A model generated the notes under the pieces. It did no database searches, was not told the DNA's origin, and saw only the letters and a program-made list of their open reading frames with translations. Of a stretch of DNA of 64,000 nt, positions 9,496 to 18,032 are shown in pieces (position 1 is the stretch's first letter; each line of letters opens with the position of its first letter). Source of the DNA: Burkholderia sp. Bp8963 (GTDB taxonomy: Bacteria; Pseudomonadota; Gammaproteobacteria; Burkholderiales; Burkholderiaceae); NCBI RefSeq assembly GCF_003854275.1, contig NZ_QTQP01000029.1, forward strand, positions 35,018 to 99,017, read 5' to 3'. The position numbers and the translations under genes are program-made.

Positions 9496-10701
9496 CTACC
9501 CGCCCTGATTCTCGCGGACGACTGCCGCGGCCGCCGCGTCGGCCTCGCTCGCAACGCCGTCGTGCACGCGCGTGCCGACTGCCGGCGTCGGCGGCTCGCT
9601 GTCGAGCGCGTGTCCCGCGCGGTCGTGCGTGTCGACCGTCACGCGCATCGACAGCCCGACGCGCAGCGGATGCGCGGCGAGATCGGCAGGCTCGATCGCG
9701 ATCACGACAGGCACGCGCTGCACGACCTTGATCCAGTTGCCGGCCGCATTCTGCGACGGCAACATCGAGAACGCGCTGCCCGTGCCGGCCGAGAAGCCCT
9801 GCACGCGGCCACGATAGACGACACGCGAGCCGTAGATGTCCGACACGACCTCGACCGGCTGCCCGACACGCATGTGGCGGATCTGCCCTTCCTTGAAATT
9901 CGCTTCGATCCACAGCCGGTTCAATTGCACGATCGACATCAGCGGCACGCCGGGGCCGACTTGCTGGCCGACCTGCACCGCGCGCTGGCCGATCGTGCCG
10001 TCGACCGGCGCGACGATCGTCGTGCGCTTCAGGTTGCGGTACGCAAGCTTGAACTGCGCGGCCGCCTGCATCACGGCGGGATTCTCGTCGACCGGCAGCT
10101 TGCTGCCGAGCGCGCGCGCCGCGTCGAGCTGCGCCTGCGCGGCCGCGAGACTGGCCTGCGCACCCGCGGCCGCCGCGCGCGCCCGCGCGAGCTCCTCGGG
10201 CGCGACGATCTCGACCGATGCACCCTCGCGCGCCGCCAGTGCGCGCTGCGCGAGCGCAAGATCCGCGCGCCGCGCGTTCACTGCCTCGACGTACATCGTG
10301 TTCGAGATCTTCGCGTTCGCGACCTGCCGCACGGCCTGCGCGAGTTGCGCGTTCGCCTGCGCGAATGCGACGGACGCCTCGGTGTCGTCGAGCCTCGCGA
10401 GCGTCTGCCCCGCGCGCACGGCCTGCGTGTCGGCGACGAGCACGTCGGTCACGGTGCCCGCGGTCTGCGCGGCGACCTGCACGATGCTGCCCGCCACGTA
10501 CGCGTCGTCGGTGTCCTCGTAGTAGCGCTCGCGCAGCAGCCAGAGCGCGAGCCAGGCGAGCGCGGCCAGCAGCACGGCCGCGGCGAGGATCGTGAAGCGC
10601 TTGCGGCGGGTCGCCCGGCGCGTGTCGGGTGCGGCTTCGTCGGCAAGCGACGCGGGCTGCGTGGCGGTATGTAGGTTGGTATGAAGGTTGTCGTGGTGCA
10701 T
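9496..10701 (-). CDS. EmrA/HlyD-type membrane fusion protein of the rhamnolipid operon
   Basis: This 401-residue adaptor has a cytoplasmic N-terminus, one membrane anchor (about residues 36-57, FTILAAAVLLAALAWLALWL), a biotinyl-lipoyl motif (YVAGSIVQVAAQTAGTVTDV), a long Ala-rich coiled coil (about 100-220) and the barrel segment TTIVAPVDGTIGQRAVQVG. It starts within the stop codon of the outer-membrane factor gene (TGATG, 1-bp overlap) and closes the operon. With the MFS protein and the NodT-type channel it would make a tripartite pump across both membranes. Rhamnolipid is the likely cargo by context. A short GC hairpin spans its stop codon. Confidence 0.85.
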   Translation of the reverse strand: MHHDNLHTNLHTATQPASLADEAAPDTRRATRRKRFTILAAAVLLAALAWLALWLLRERYYEDTDDAYVAGSIVQVAAQTAGTVTDVLVADTQAVRAGQTLARLDDTEASVAFAQANAQLAQAVRQVANAKISNTMYVEAVNARRADLALAQRALAAREGASVEIVAPEELARARAAAAGAQASLAAAQAQLDAARALGSKLPVDENPAVMQAAAQFKLAYRNLKRTTIVAPVDGTIGQRAVQVGQQVGPGVPLMSIVQLNRLWIEANFKEGQIRHMRVGQPVEVVSDIYGSRVVYRGRVQGFSAGTGSAFSMLPSQNAAGNWIKVVQRVPVVIAIEPADLAAHPLRVGLSMRVTVDTHDRAGHALDSEPPTPAVGTRVHDGVASEADAAAAAVVRENQGG

Positions 10702-12398
10702 CAGTCGCTTTGCGTAACGATCAGGCGGTCATGCTGGAAGGTCGGTATTGCCGGGGCGGTGGACAGGCGTGCGCCGGCCGGGCTTGCGGACGTCGGGCGC
10801 GCACCGGCGGGTGAGGCAGCGGTCGCCGTGGCACCACGTTTCGCATGCCCGCCGCGCGCCGCGCGTGTCGAAGGCGCCAATGCAGCCGCCGGCCCTGCAT
10901 CGAATCCGCCGCCAAGCGCGCCGATCAGCCCGACGCGCAGGGTCCGCTGCCGCCCGAGCAGGCCGATGAGTTGCGAGCGCTCGTCGACCAGCGTCAGGTC
11001 CGCGACGTCGACGTCCTTTTGCATCAGCACGCCGCGCCGATGACGGTCCGTCGCGATCTGCACGATCTTCTGCGCGGCGGCCACCGCGTCCTGCTGCTGC
11101 GCGACGAGCGTCTGCGCGGTCTGCAGCGACGTGACGAGCTGCGCGACCTGCCCGAGCGCGTCGTCGACCGTCTTGTTGTACAGGCCGATCGCGACGTCCG
11201 CCTGCGCGACGTCCGCGCCGAGCTTCGCCTTCAGCCGGCCGCGATCGAACACCGGCAACGAAATCGCGGGGCCGACCGAGCCGGCCAGCGCGTCGCGCGA
11301 GAACAGCGACGCAGGCGTGAGCGCGAACACGCCGCCGAGCGCGACGAGGTTCACGTCCGGATAGAACTGCGCGCGCGTCGCATCGGCGTTCGCGAACGCG
11401 GCTTCGACGCGCAGCCGCGCGGCGACGATGTCGGGCCGCCGGCCGAGCAGGTCGGCCGGCAGCCGCGCGGGCAGCGCCGCATCACCGGACTTGCCGAACT
11501 GGCCGGACTGGCCGAACGGGCCAACGCGTGGCCGCTGCAGCGCGAGCCCGCGCTCGGGCCCCGACAGCACGCCGAGCTGAAGCTGCGCGAGCTTGATCTG
11601 CTCGTCGTTCAGCGCGATCTGCGCGAGCAGCCGGGTGCGCTTGATCGTCGCGTCGCTCGCATCGTACGCATTGTCGAGGCCGCGCGCGGTGCGCTCGCGC
11701 AGCACGGCCGTCACGCGCTGGCTGATCGCCAGCTTCTGCTGCAGCAGCTCGCGCACCGCGTACGCCTCGTCGAGCTGGCAATAGACGGTGACGATCGCGA
11801 CCGTCAGCGTGAGCCGCACCTGCTCGGCCTCGATCCGCGCCGCGTCGCGCAGCGACATCAGGCTCTTCGTCGCGGCCTGGTTCTTCCCCCACAGGTCGAG
11901 CTGGTAGTTCAGCCCGACGAACACCGACGACGGCGACACGACGGGGTCGCCGAAGATCTCGACCGGCACGCGATAGCCGCCCACCGATACGTCGGCGACG
12001 TTGTCGCCCGGCTTCGGCATCCGCGCACGGCTGACGGTCGCGCCGGCGGTGCCCGTCAGCCCCGTCAGCGAATCGAACTGCTGCAACTGCGCCTGCGCGA
12101 TCCGCAGCCGCGCCTGCGCGACCTGCAGGTCCGGGTTGTTCCGCGACGCGTCGGCAACCAGTTCGTCGAGCTGCGGGTCCTTCAGCTGCTTCACCCAGTC
12201 GGGCGCGGGCCACGCACCGTCCGCGCCGGCGCCTGCCGTGCGCGCGAGCGCGTCGTCGGCCGGCTTGTGCAGCGACAGCGACGGCAGGAACCCCGACGGC
12301 GCGCAGCCGCCGAGCGCAAGCAGCGCCGCCATCGCCAATACCGTCCAGCGGCCTTTCCCGCCACCGCTGCAACCGGTCACCTTCTTCAACCCTCGCAT
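10701..12398 (-). CDS. NodT-family outer-membrane efflux lipoprotein
   Basis: This 565-residue protein has a lipoprotein signal ending in a lipobox (LAMAALLALGGC). It contains the repeated outer-membrane-factor pattern: WVKQLKDPQLDELVADASRN, NPDLQVAQARLRIAQAQLQ, LPADLLGRRPDIVAARLRVE and ATRAQFYPDVNL. It carries a C-terminal extension of about 75 residues, low-complexity and Ala/Ser/Thr-rich, after VGLIGALGGGF. It starts at 12398, 8 bp after rhlC, with GGGGTGAGG upstream. It would form the TolC-like exit duct of the rhamnolipid pump encoded by the same operon. Confidence 0.87.
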   Translation of the reverse strand: MRGLKKVTGCSGGGKGRWTVLAMAALLALGGCAPSGFLPSLSLHKPADDALARTAGAGADGAWPAPDWVKQLKDPQLDELVADASRNNPDLQVAQARLRIAQAQLQQFDSLTGLTGTAGATVSRARMPKPGDNVADVSVGGYRVPVEIFGDPVVSPSSVFVGLNYQLDLWGKNQAATKSLMSLRDAARIEAEQVRLTLTVAIVTVYCQLDEAYAVRELLQQKLAISQRVTAVLRERTARGLDNAYDASDATIKRTRLLAQIALNDEQIKLAQLQLGVLSGPERGLALQRPRVGPFGQSGQFGKSGDAALPARLPADLLGRRPDIVAARLRVEAAFANADATRAQFYPDVNLVALGGVFALTPASLFSRDALAGSVGPAISLPVFDRGRLKAKLGADVAQADVAIGLYNKTVDDALGQVAQLVTSLQTAQTLVAQQQDAVAAAQKIVQIATDRHRRGVLMQKDVDVADLTLVDERSQLIGLLGRQRTLRVGLIGALGGGFDAGPAAALAPSTRAARGGHAKRGATATAASPAGARPTSASPAGARLSTAPAIPTFQHDRLIVTQSD

Positions 12399-12406
12399 CG
12401 CGCGCC

Positions 12407-13354
12407 TCACCCCTGCTGAACGTGCTGTACGCGTTGGGCGCGCGCGGCGAGGCGCGGCCGCGTGCGCTCGAGCGGGCCGAGCCGGCCGAACAGGCCGTCC
12501 GCGATGCCGAACAGGATGCCCGCGAGCTTCGCGCGCTTGTCGCGCTCGACGAGCGCGATCTGCACGATCTGCCACAGCGTCAGCAGGTTCGGCACGATCG
12601 CCACCGGAAAGCGCAACCCGTACTGCATGCCGAGCTGTACCGCATTGCGCGCGCTGTAATAGCGCCGTTGCCACGGATGATTCATCGACGTCATTTCGAA
12701 AGGGCCGAACGCATGGCGTTGCTTTGCGCCGATCCGGTGCGGCAGCACCAGCGACGGCACGACATAGAGCGGCACGTTGCGCGCGAGCGCGCGGAAGCTG
12801 TATTCGGTGTCGACGTGATCGATGAACAGCGTCTCGTCGAAACAGCCGAGCACGTCGAACGCGGCGCGCGACACGACGCAGCCCGACGAGATCAGGAATG
12901 CGCAGCGCTGCAGCACGGCGCCTTGCTCGATGCGCAGCCGGCGCAACATCAGGCCGTTGGTCGATAGTTCCGGCAGAAAACTGCGCGCGTTCTCGTCGAA
13001 GATGCGCGGCCCCACGAGAAACGCGCGCGGCGCGAGGCCCGCGCACACGTCACGCATCGCCGGGAAGAACGCCGCCGGAATCGACGAATCCTGGTCGAAC
13101 AGCGCGACCGCGTCGACATGCTCGCGAAACAACGCGGCGAGCCCAGCGTTGTAGGCGCCCGCAACGCCGCCGCGATTGCCGTGATGCAACAGCGCGATGC
13201 CGTCGCGCGCGCATACGTCGCACGCACGCGGGTCCGGCTGCGGCGTGTTGTCGACGACGAGCAGCGCGTCGCACGCGTGCCGCAACGCGCCGAGCGCCGC
13301 GAGCTGCGCGTCGGTCGGGTGGTAGAGAATCACGAGCGCGCCGAGTGCCGCCAT
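12407..13354 (-). CDS. rhlC: Rhamnosyltransferase 2 (RhlC), GT2 family
   Basis: This 315-residue cytosolic/inner-membrane-associated glycosyltransferase should add the second rhamnose from dTDP-L-rhamnose to mono-rhamnolipid. It shows ALVILYHPTDAQLAALGAL, VVDNTPQPD, NRGGVAGAYNAGLAALF, the metal-site segment ALFDQDSS and FDETLFIDHVDTEYSFRA, all typical of the RhlC/WbbL-like rhamnosyltransferase group. The ATG at 13354 has GGAGG 5 nt upstream. Its position between the MFS exporter and the outer-membrane factor matches Burkholderia rhl operons. Other GT2 rhamnosyltransferases are alternatives, but linkage to rhlA and rhlB makes RhlC the best call. Confidence 0.88.
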   Translation of the reverse strand: MAALGALVILYHPTDAQLAALGALRHACDALLVVDNTPQPDPRACDVCARDGIALLHHGNRGGVAGAYNAGLAALFREHVDAVALFDQDSSIPAAFFPAMRDVCAGLAPRAFLVGPRIFDENARSFLPELSTNGLMLRRLRIEQGAVLQRCAFLISSGCVVSRAAFDVLGCFDETLFIDHVDTEYSFRALARNVPLYVVPSLVLPHRIGAKQRHAFGPFEMTSMNHPWQRRYYSARNAVQLGMQYGLRFPVAIVPNLLTLWQIVQIALVERDKRAKLAGILFGIADGLFGRLGPLERTRPRLAARAQRVQHVQQG

Positions 13355-13377
13355 GTTGCCTCCGGGGAAACTGCCGT

Positions 13378-15159
13378 CTAATGACCGAAGGACGCCGCGG
13401 CGCCCCGCTTCGGCCGCGTGAGCCACATCATCGCGGCGAGCACGACGCACGTCAGGCTCGCCATCCGGAACATGTCGCCGGTCGCCATCATGTATGCCTG
13501 CTGCATCACGATCTGGTGCAGCGTCGTCAGTTCGCGCGTGCCGTCGATGCCCATCGCGTTGAGCGTGTGCACGACGCGCTGCGTGTTCGCCGACGCGTGC
13601 GTGACCGATTGCGACACGACGTCGTAGTGACAGGTCGCGCGGTTGTCCCACAGCGTCACGCTCATCGCGGTGCCGAACGCGGCCGACAGCGTGCGCAGGA
13701 AGTTCGACAGGCTCGATGCGGCGGCCAGCTTGTCGTCGGGAATGCGCGACAGCGTCGCCGCGGTCAGCGGAATGAAGAAGCACGGCAGCCCGATCCCCTG
13801 GATCAGCCCCGGCGTGACGATCTGTGCGAACGTCATCTTCAGCGTGAAGTGCGCGTCCCAGGCGAGCACGCCGGCAAACACGAGAAAGCCGAAGGTCGCG
13901 AGCACGCGCGCATCGAAGCGGTGCGCATGCAGCCCGACGAGGATCGAGAACACGAGCGCGAGGATGCCGAGCGGCGCAGTTGCGAGCCCCGCATGGAATG
14001 CGTTGTAGCCCATCACCGCCTGCAGCCACAGCGGGAACACCACGCCGACCACCGAGAAGCTCATCATTCCGAGCGAGATGATCAGCACGCAGAACGAAAA
14101 CGTGCGATCGCCAAACAGGCTCAGCTCGACGACAGGATGCGCTTCGCCCGCCTCCCAGATCAGCAGCGACACGATGGACAGCCCCGCGACGACCGCGAGC
14201 GTGACGATCAGCGGCGAGCCGAACCAGCCTTCGTCGTGGCCGAGGTCGAGCATCGCCTGCAGCGCGCCGACGCCGATCACGAGCAGCACGATGCCCGGCA
14301 CGTCGATCGGGCCGGCCGCGCCGCGCTGCGCGTCGGGCCGCAGCATCGCGGCGCAGACCGCGAACGAGAAGATGCCGATCGGCAGGTTGATCAGGAAGAT
14401 CCACGGCCACGAGAAACGGTCGATGATCCAGCCGCCGACCACCGGCCCGAAGATCGGCGCGAGCAGCACCGTCATCGCCCACAGCGCGAGCGCGACCGTG
14501 CGCTTGGCCGGCGGGAACGTGCGCAGCAGGATCGTCTGCGACAGCGGCACCATCGGCCCGGAGAACAATCCCTGCAGCGCGCGGCAGACGACCAGCGCGT
14601 GCAGGTCGCGCGCGAGCCCGCACAGCAGCGACGTCAGCGTGAACAGCAGCACCGCGCCGACGAACAGCCGCCGCTCGCCGATCCGGCGCGCGAGCCAGCC
14701 GGTCAGTGGCACCGCGATCGCGGCCGCGACCGAGTACGAGCTGATCACCCACGTGCCCTGGCTGTTCGATACGCCGAGGCTGCCCGAGATCGCCGGCACT
14801 GCGACGTTCGTCACCGTCGAGTCGAGCACCTCGATGAACGTCGCGAGCGACAGCGCGAACGTTAGTAGCGCGAGCCGTGCACCGCGTACGGCCGGCGCGG
14901 CGGTAGCGGTAGCGGAGGAGGCATCACCGGAGGCATCACGGGCGGCGTCGTCGGCGTCGTCGTCGGCGGCGGCGGCGGCGGCTGTAGCGGCTGTAGCGGC
15001 TGTAGCGGCTGTAGCGGCTGTAGCGGCGGCGGCATCGGTGGCATCGGCGGCATCGGCGACACTGGCGACACTGGCGACATCAGCGACCCCGGCGACAGCG
15101 GGCAATGGCGCCTGTGCCGCGCGTTCGTCGCGTGCCGGTGCGATGGTGCTCGTGCTCAT
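13378..15159 (-). CDS. EmrB/QacA-family MFS exporter of the rhamnolipid operon
   Basis: This 593-residue drug:H+ antiporter (DHA2, 14 TM) has the motifs FIEVLDSTVTNVAVPAISG, SQGTWVISSYSVA, GWLARRIGERRLF and GPVVGGWIIDRFSWPWIFLI. The first TM starts near residue 95. Before it lies an unusual cytoplasmic tail of Ala/Thr/Asp-rich low complexity, encoded by 9-bp tandem repeats. The gene overlaps rhlB by 4 bp (ATGA at 15156-15159) and ends 23 bp before rhlC. It should drive rhamnolipid across the inner membrane together with the EmrA-like adaptor. The tail looks expandable and dispensable. Confidence 0.87.
   Translation of the reverse strand: MSTSTIAPARDERAAQAPLPAVAGVADVASVASVADAADATDAAAATAATAATAATAATAAAAAADDDADDAARDASGDASSATATAAPAVRGARLALLTFALSLATFIEVLDSTVTNVAVPAISGSLGVSNSQGTWVISSYSVAAAIAVPLTGWLARRIGERRLFVGAVLLFTLTSLLCGLARDLHALVVCRALQGLFSGPMVPLSQTILLRTFPPAKRTVALALWAMTVLLAPIFGPVVGGWIIDRFSWPWIFLINLPIGIFSFAVCAAMLRPDAQRGAAGPIDVPGIVLLVIGVGALQAMLDLGHDEGWFGSPLIVTLAVVAGLSIVSLLIWEAGEAHPVVELSLFGDRTFSFCVLIISLGMMSFSVVGVVFPLWLQAVMGYNAFHAGLATAPLGILALVFSILVGLHAHRFDARVLATFGFLVFAGVLAWDAHFTLKMTFAQIVTPGLIQGIGLPCFFIPLTAATLSRIPDDKLAAASSLSNFLRTLSAAFGTAMSVTLWDNRATCHYDVVSQSVTHASANTQRVVHTLNAMGIDGTRELTTLHQIVMQQAYMMATGDMFRMASLTCVVLAAMMWLTRPKRGAAASFGH
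14981..15080 (-). repeat. 9-bp tandem repeat in the exporter N-terminal coding region
   Basis: Five perfect copies of the unit GCTGTAGCG (plus-strand reading) run from 14981 to 15025. They are followed by degenerate 9-bp units (GGCATCGGC, GACACTGGC types) to about 15080. Every unit is a multiple of three, so copy-number changes would lengthen or shorten the Ala-Ala-Thr tail without a frameshift. Confidence 0.85.
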
Positions 15160-16460
15160 GCGTTCGCCAGCGCGACAGCGGCCCGCGCGGCCGGCATCGC
15201 CGTGCGCCCCGATGCCGGCACGAACCGCTCGATGAAATCCGCCGCGCGTTCGCAGCCGTCCGGCGCGGCCGCGATCAACGCACGCGCGCGCTTGCCGTAC
15301 ACGGCGAACGCCGGCTCGTCGAGCACACGCTGCAATGCCGCGCCGAGGCGCGCGCCGTCGACCGGACCGTCGATGCGCACGCCGCAGCCGCTCGCCGCGA
15401 CGCGCTGCGCGTTGTCGAACTGGTCGTGCGCGAACGGCGTGACGACCTGCGGAATGCCGGCCTCGCATGCGAGTGCCGCCGTGCCGATGCCGCCGTGATG
15501 CACGAGCGCGCGGCAGCGCGGCAGCAGCGTGCGCATCGGCACGAAACGTCGCGCCAGCAGGCGCACGAGCAGGCGGTCGGGGTCCGGCGCCACGTCGGCG
15601 GGCGTCAGCAGGATCCCGCGCGCGCCGGTCGCGTGCAGCGCCTGCGCGACCGCGCGCGCATACGCCGCGTGATCGACGAGTGTCGAACCGGCTGTGAACA
15701 CGACCGGCGGCTCGCCGGTTGCGAGAAACGCGTCGAGCGCGGCATCGTCCGCGTGCTCCCCGACGTCGTTGAACAACGGAAAGCCGCTTTGCAGGTGCTG
15801 CGCCGGCCAGTCCGGCTGCGGCGGCGCGAACCAGTCCGGAAACAGGCACAGCACGCCGTCGGTCGAATGCAGCCAGCGGCCGAGCACGCGCTGCGCGGGC
15901 GGCAGCCCGAGATCCGCCCGCACCGCGTTCAGCGCGGGTCCGCATGTGCGGTCGAGCACGTGGCGCTCGATCAGCGTCATCAGCGCCGACTTGACCGGCA
16001 GCGGCCAGCGCGCGGGAATCGTCAGCCGCTTGTGCGTCGGCGGCGCATGCGCGGACAGCAGCGTCGACGGCGACACCTGCACCGACACGTACGGCGTGCC
16101 GTGCAGCTCCTGCATGAAGCGTGCGGAAAACGCCCACAGCGTGCCGACGAGCACCGTGTCGCGGTCGGTCAGCGCGCGCAGCGCGTCGTAATGCGGCCGC
16201 AGCACCGGCGCGATCACCTGCCACAGCGTGCGGAACGACGTGCGCGGATGCCAGAGCGCGGGGTTCGCCATCGCCGTGTCGTATTCGGCGGCGGTGCCGA
16301 CCGGCACGAACGCGAAGCCGCAGCGGCGCACCGCCGCCTCGAACGGCGGGTGCGTGCAGAACACGATCGTGTGGCCGCGCGCGGCGAGCGTGCGCGCGAC
16401 GCCGAGCAGCGGATGCACGTCGCCCGCCGAACCGATCGCGGTCACGATCACTTTCGCCAT
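15156..16460 (-). CDS. rhlB: Rhamnosyltransferase 1 (RhlB), GT1 family
   Basis: This 434-residue glycosyltransferase should attach L-rhamnose from dTDP-rhamnose to the HAA lipid made by RhlA. The N-terminal MAKVIVTAIGSAGDVHPLLG and C-terminal nucleotide-sugar motif HHGGIGTAALACEAGIPQ, followed by TPFAHDQFDNAQRV, are diagnostic for the GT1/UGT-type RhlB. The ATG at 16460 has a modest GAGG site. It begins 17 bp after the methyltransferase gene and overlaps the downstream MFS gene by 4 bp, so synthesis and export are translationally coupled. Confidence 0.92.
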   Translation of the reverse strand: MAKVIVTAIGSAGDVHPLLGVARTLAARGHTIVFCTHPPFEAAVRRCGFAFVPVGTAAEYDTAMANPALWHPRTSFRTLWQVIAPVLRPHYDALRALTDRDTVLVGTLWAFSARFMQELHGTPYVSVQVSPSTLLSAHAPPTHKRLTIPARWPLPVKSALMTLIERHVLDRTCGPALNAVRADLGLPPAQRVLGRWLHSTDGVLCLFPDWFAPPQPDWPAQHLQSGFPLFNDVGEHADDAALDAFLATGEPPVVFTAGSTLVDHAAYARAVAQALHATGARGILLTPADVAPDPDRLLVRLLARRFVPMRTLLPRCRALVHHGGIGTAALACEAGIPQVVTPFAHDQFDNAQRVAASGCGVRIDGPVDGARLGAALQRVLDEPAFAVYGKRARALIAAAPDGCERAADFIERFVPASGRTAMPAARAAVALANA

Positions 16461-16477
16461 CGCGTGCCTCGCGGGAA

Positions 16478-17047
16478 TCAGTAGAAACCGGGGATCAGCG
16501 CCGCCACTTCGCGGCGGTACTGCGTGTACGCCGGACCGAAATAACCGGTCAGCCAGCTTTCCTCCACACGCACCTTGTATGCGAGCGACGCGAACACGAG
16601 CAGCACGCCGAGCACGCCGCGCCATTCGCCGCCGATCAGCGCGGCTCCGACGAGCGCAAGCAGGCAGCCTGTGTAGATCGGATGCCGAACGAGTGCGTAC
16701 GGGCCGCTGCGGACGAGCTCGTGGTTTTCCTTCAGCGTGACCGACACGCTCCAGTTCGTGCCGAGGTGCAGCCGCGCCCACACGGAGAACAGCAGGCCCG
16801 CGACGAGCAGCGCGAGCCCGCCTTGCGCCTGCAGCCCGAACGTGTGCCATGCGGGCGTGAGCGCCTGCCACGCCGGATCGGGCAGGATGATCAGCGCGCC
16901 GCCGATGATCAGCGGAATCGACTGCAGCGTGCGCGAGCGCGACGCCTCCTTGCGCACGGTCGCCTTCGCGCGCTGCGACGTGGCGATCCAGTACGCGAGC
17001 CATGCGGCCCATGGAATGACGATGGCGATGCTCTGAACGATATTCAC
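16478..17047 (-). CDS. Isoprenylcysteine carboxyl methyltransferase (ICMT)-family membrane protein in the rhl operon
   Basis: This 189-residue protein has four to five membrane segments and the ICMT/phospholipid-methyltransferase signature: LVRSGPYALVRHPIYTG, then RVEESWLTGYFGPAYTQYRREV. The start is a GTG at 17047, with GAGGCAGG upstream. It lies between rhlA (58-bp gap) and rhlB (17-bp gap), so it is within the rhamnolipid operon. ICMT-like bacterial proteins methylate carboxylates or lipids using S-adenosylmethionine. Methyl-esterification of the free HAA/rhamnolipid carboxyl is an attractive but untested idea. It is not a classical rhl gene. Confidence 0.82.
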   Translation of the reverse strand: MNIVQSIAIVIPWAAWLAYWIATSQRAKATVRKEASRSRTLQSIPLIIGGALIILPDPAWQALTPAWHTFGLQAQGGLALLVAGLLFSVWARLHLGTNWSVSVTLKENHELVRSGPYALVRHPIYTGCLLALVGAALIGGEWRGVLGVLLVFASLAYKVRVEESWLTGYFGPAYTQYRREVAALIPGFY

Positions 17048-17105
17048 GGCTGGCCTGCCTCGGGTGGTGTGGAAATCGGATGCGCGGCGCGGCGGCCGCG
17101 CGGCG

Positions 17106-18032
17106 TCACGACGACAGCGCGGGGATCGGCACGGAGATCGATGCCGGGATCGACGCAGACAGGCAGGCCGGCGCGATGCCGAGCGGCGCGCTGGCGGCGA
17201 CCGGCGCGGGCTCGCAGAAGAAGCCGAGCAGTTCGTTGCGCGTGCTGTCGCGCTGTGCGCGGCCTTCGATGTCGAGGAAATGCCCGGCCGCGGGAATCGT
17301 CGCGAACTGCGCGCGCGGCACGTGCGCGGCAAGCTTGCGCACGTCGGCCGGCGTCGTGTATTCGTCGAGCGCGCCGTTGATGAACTTGAGCTCGCAGCGG
17401 ATGTTCGAGAACTCGCTGAGATAGCGCTCGGGCTGCAGCGACAGGATCTGGTCGACATGGAACGCGACCTGGTTCTGCTCGTCGCGCGGCAGGCGCGTCA
17501 GGTAGCGGTAGTTGTACAGCTTCATGATGCGCGGCAGGTAGCGGCCGACCGTGTCGTTGAGCAGTTGCGCAGCCTTCAGGTTCTCGCCGGCGGCGATGTG
17601 GTCGCGCGCGCGGGTCACGTAGTCGACCATCGCGTCGTTGAGGAACGGCGAGAACGAGCAGATCGCCGCGCGCCGCACGCTCGGGCAGCCGCGCGCGAGC
17701 GCGAACAGCGAAGCGACGCCGCCCCACGACACCGACACGAGGTATTCGGGCGCGAACCGATCGGCGAGATGCTGCAGGATCGCGACCTCGTCGTCCTTCG
17801 TCAGCACCGCGCAGCGCGGGTTGTGCTGGCGCGACTGCCCGGCGTACGGCAGGTCGAAGCAGATCGAGTTCAGCCGTTCGCCGAGATACTGGACGGTCTG
17901 CCCGAACGACGCGGTCGTCGCGAGCGCACCGTTGACGAGGATCGCCGTGTCGAACGCCGGGTCGAACACGTTCCGTTCGACGTAAATCTTCAGACCATTC
18001 GGCAGCGGGACCACGTGTTTTTCGGTCAGCAT
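17106..18032 (-). CDS. rhlA: RhlA, 3-(3-hydroxyalkanoyloxy)alkanoate (HAA) synthase
   Basis: This 308-residue alpha/beta-hydrolase-fold enzyme joins two 3-hydroxyacyl chains from ACP/CoA precursors into HAA, the lipid part of rhamnolipid. It shows ILVNGALATTASFGQT, ICFDLPYAGQS, the nucleophile motif SVSWGG (S102) and the terminal histidine segment IPAAGHFLDIEG. The ATG at 18032 has GGGAGAACG upstream. It is the first gene of the seven-gene leftward operon. Its C-terminal tail of about 25 Ala/Pro/Ser residues is low complexity. RhlA in Burkholderia usually prefers C14 chains; chain length cannot be read from the sequence. Confidence 0.93.
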   Translation of the reverse strand: MLTEKHVVPLPNGLKIYVERNVFDPAFDTAILVNGALATTASFGQTVQYLGERLNSICFDLPYAGQSRQHNPRCAVLTKDDEVAILQHLADRFAPEYLVSVSWGGVASLFALARGCPSVRRAAICSFSPFLNDAMVDYVTRARDHIAAGENLKAAQLLNDTVGRYLPRIMKLYNYRYLTRLPRDEQNQVAFHVDQILSLQPERYLSEFSNIRCELKFINGALDEYTTPADVRKLAAHVPRAQFATIPAAGHFLDIEGRAQRDSTRNELLGFFCEPAPVAASAPLGIAPACLSASIPASISVPIPALSS

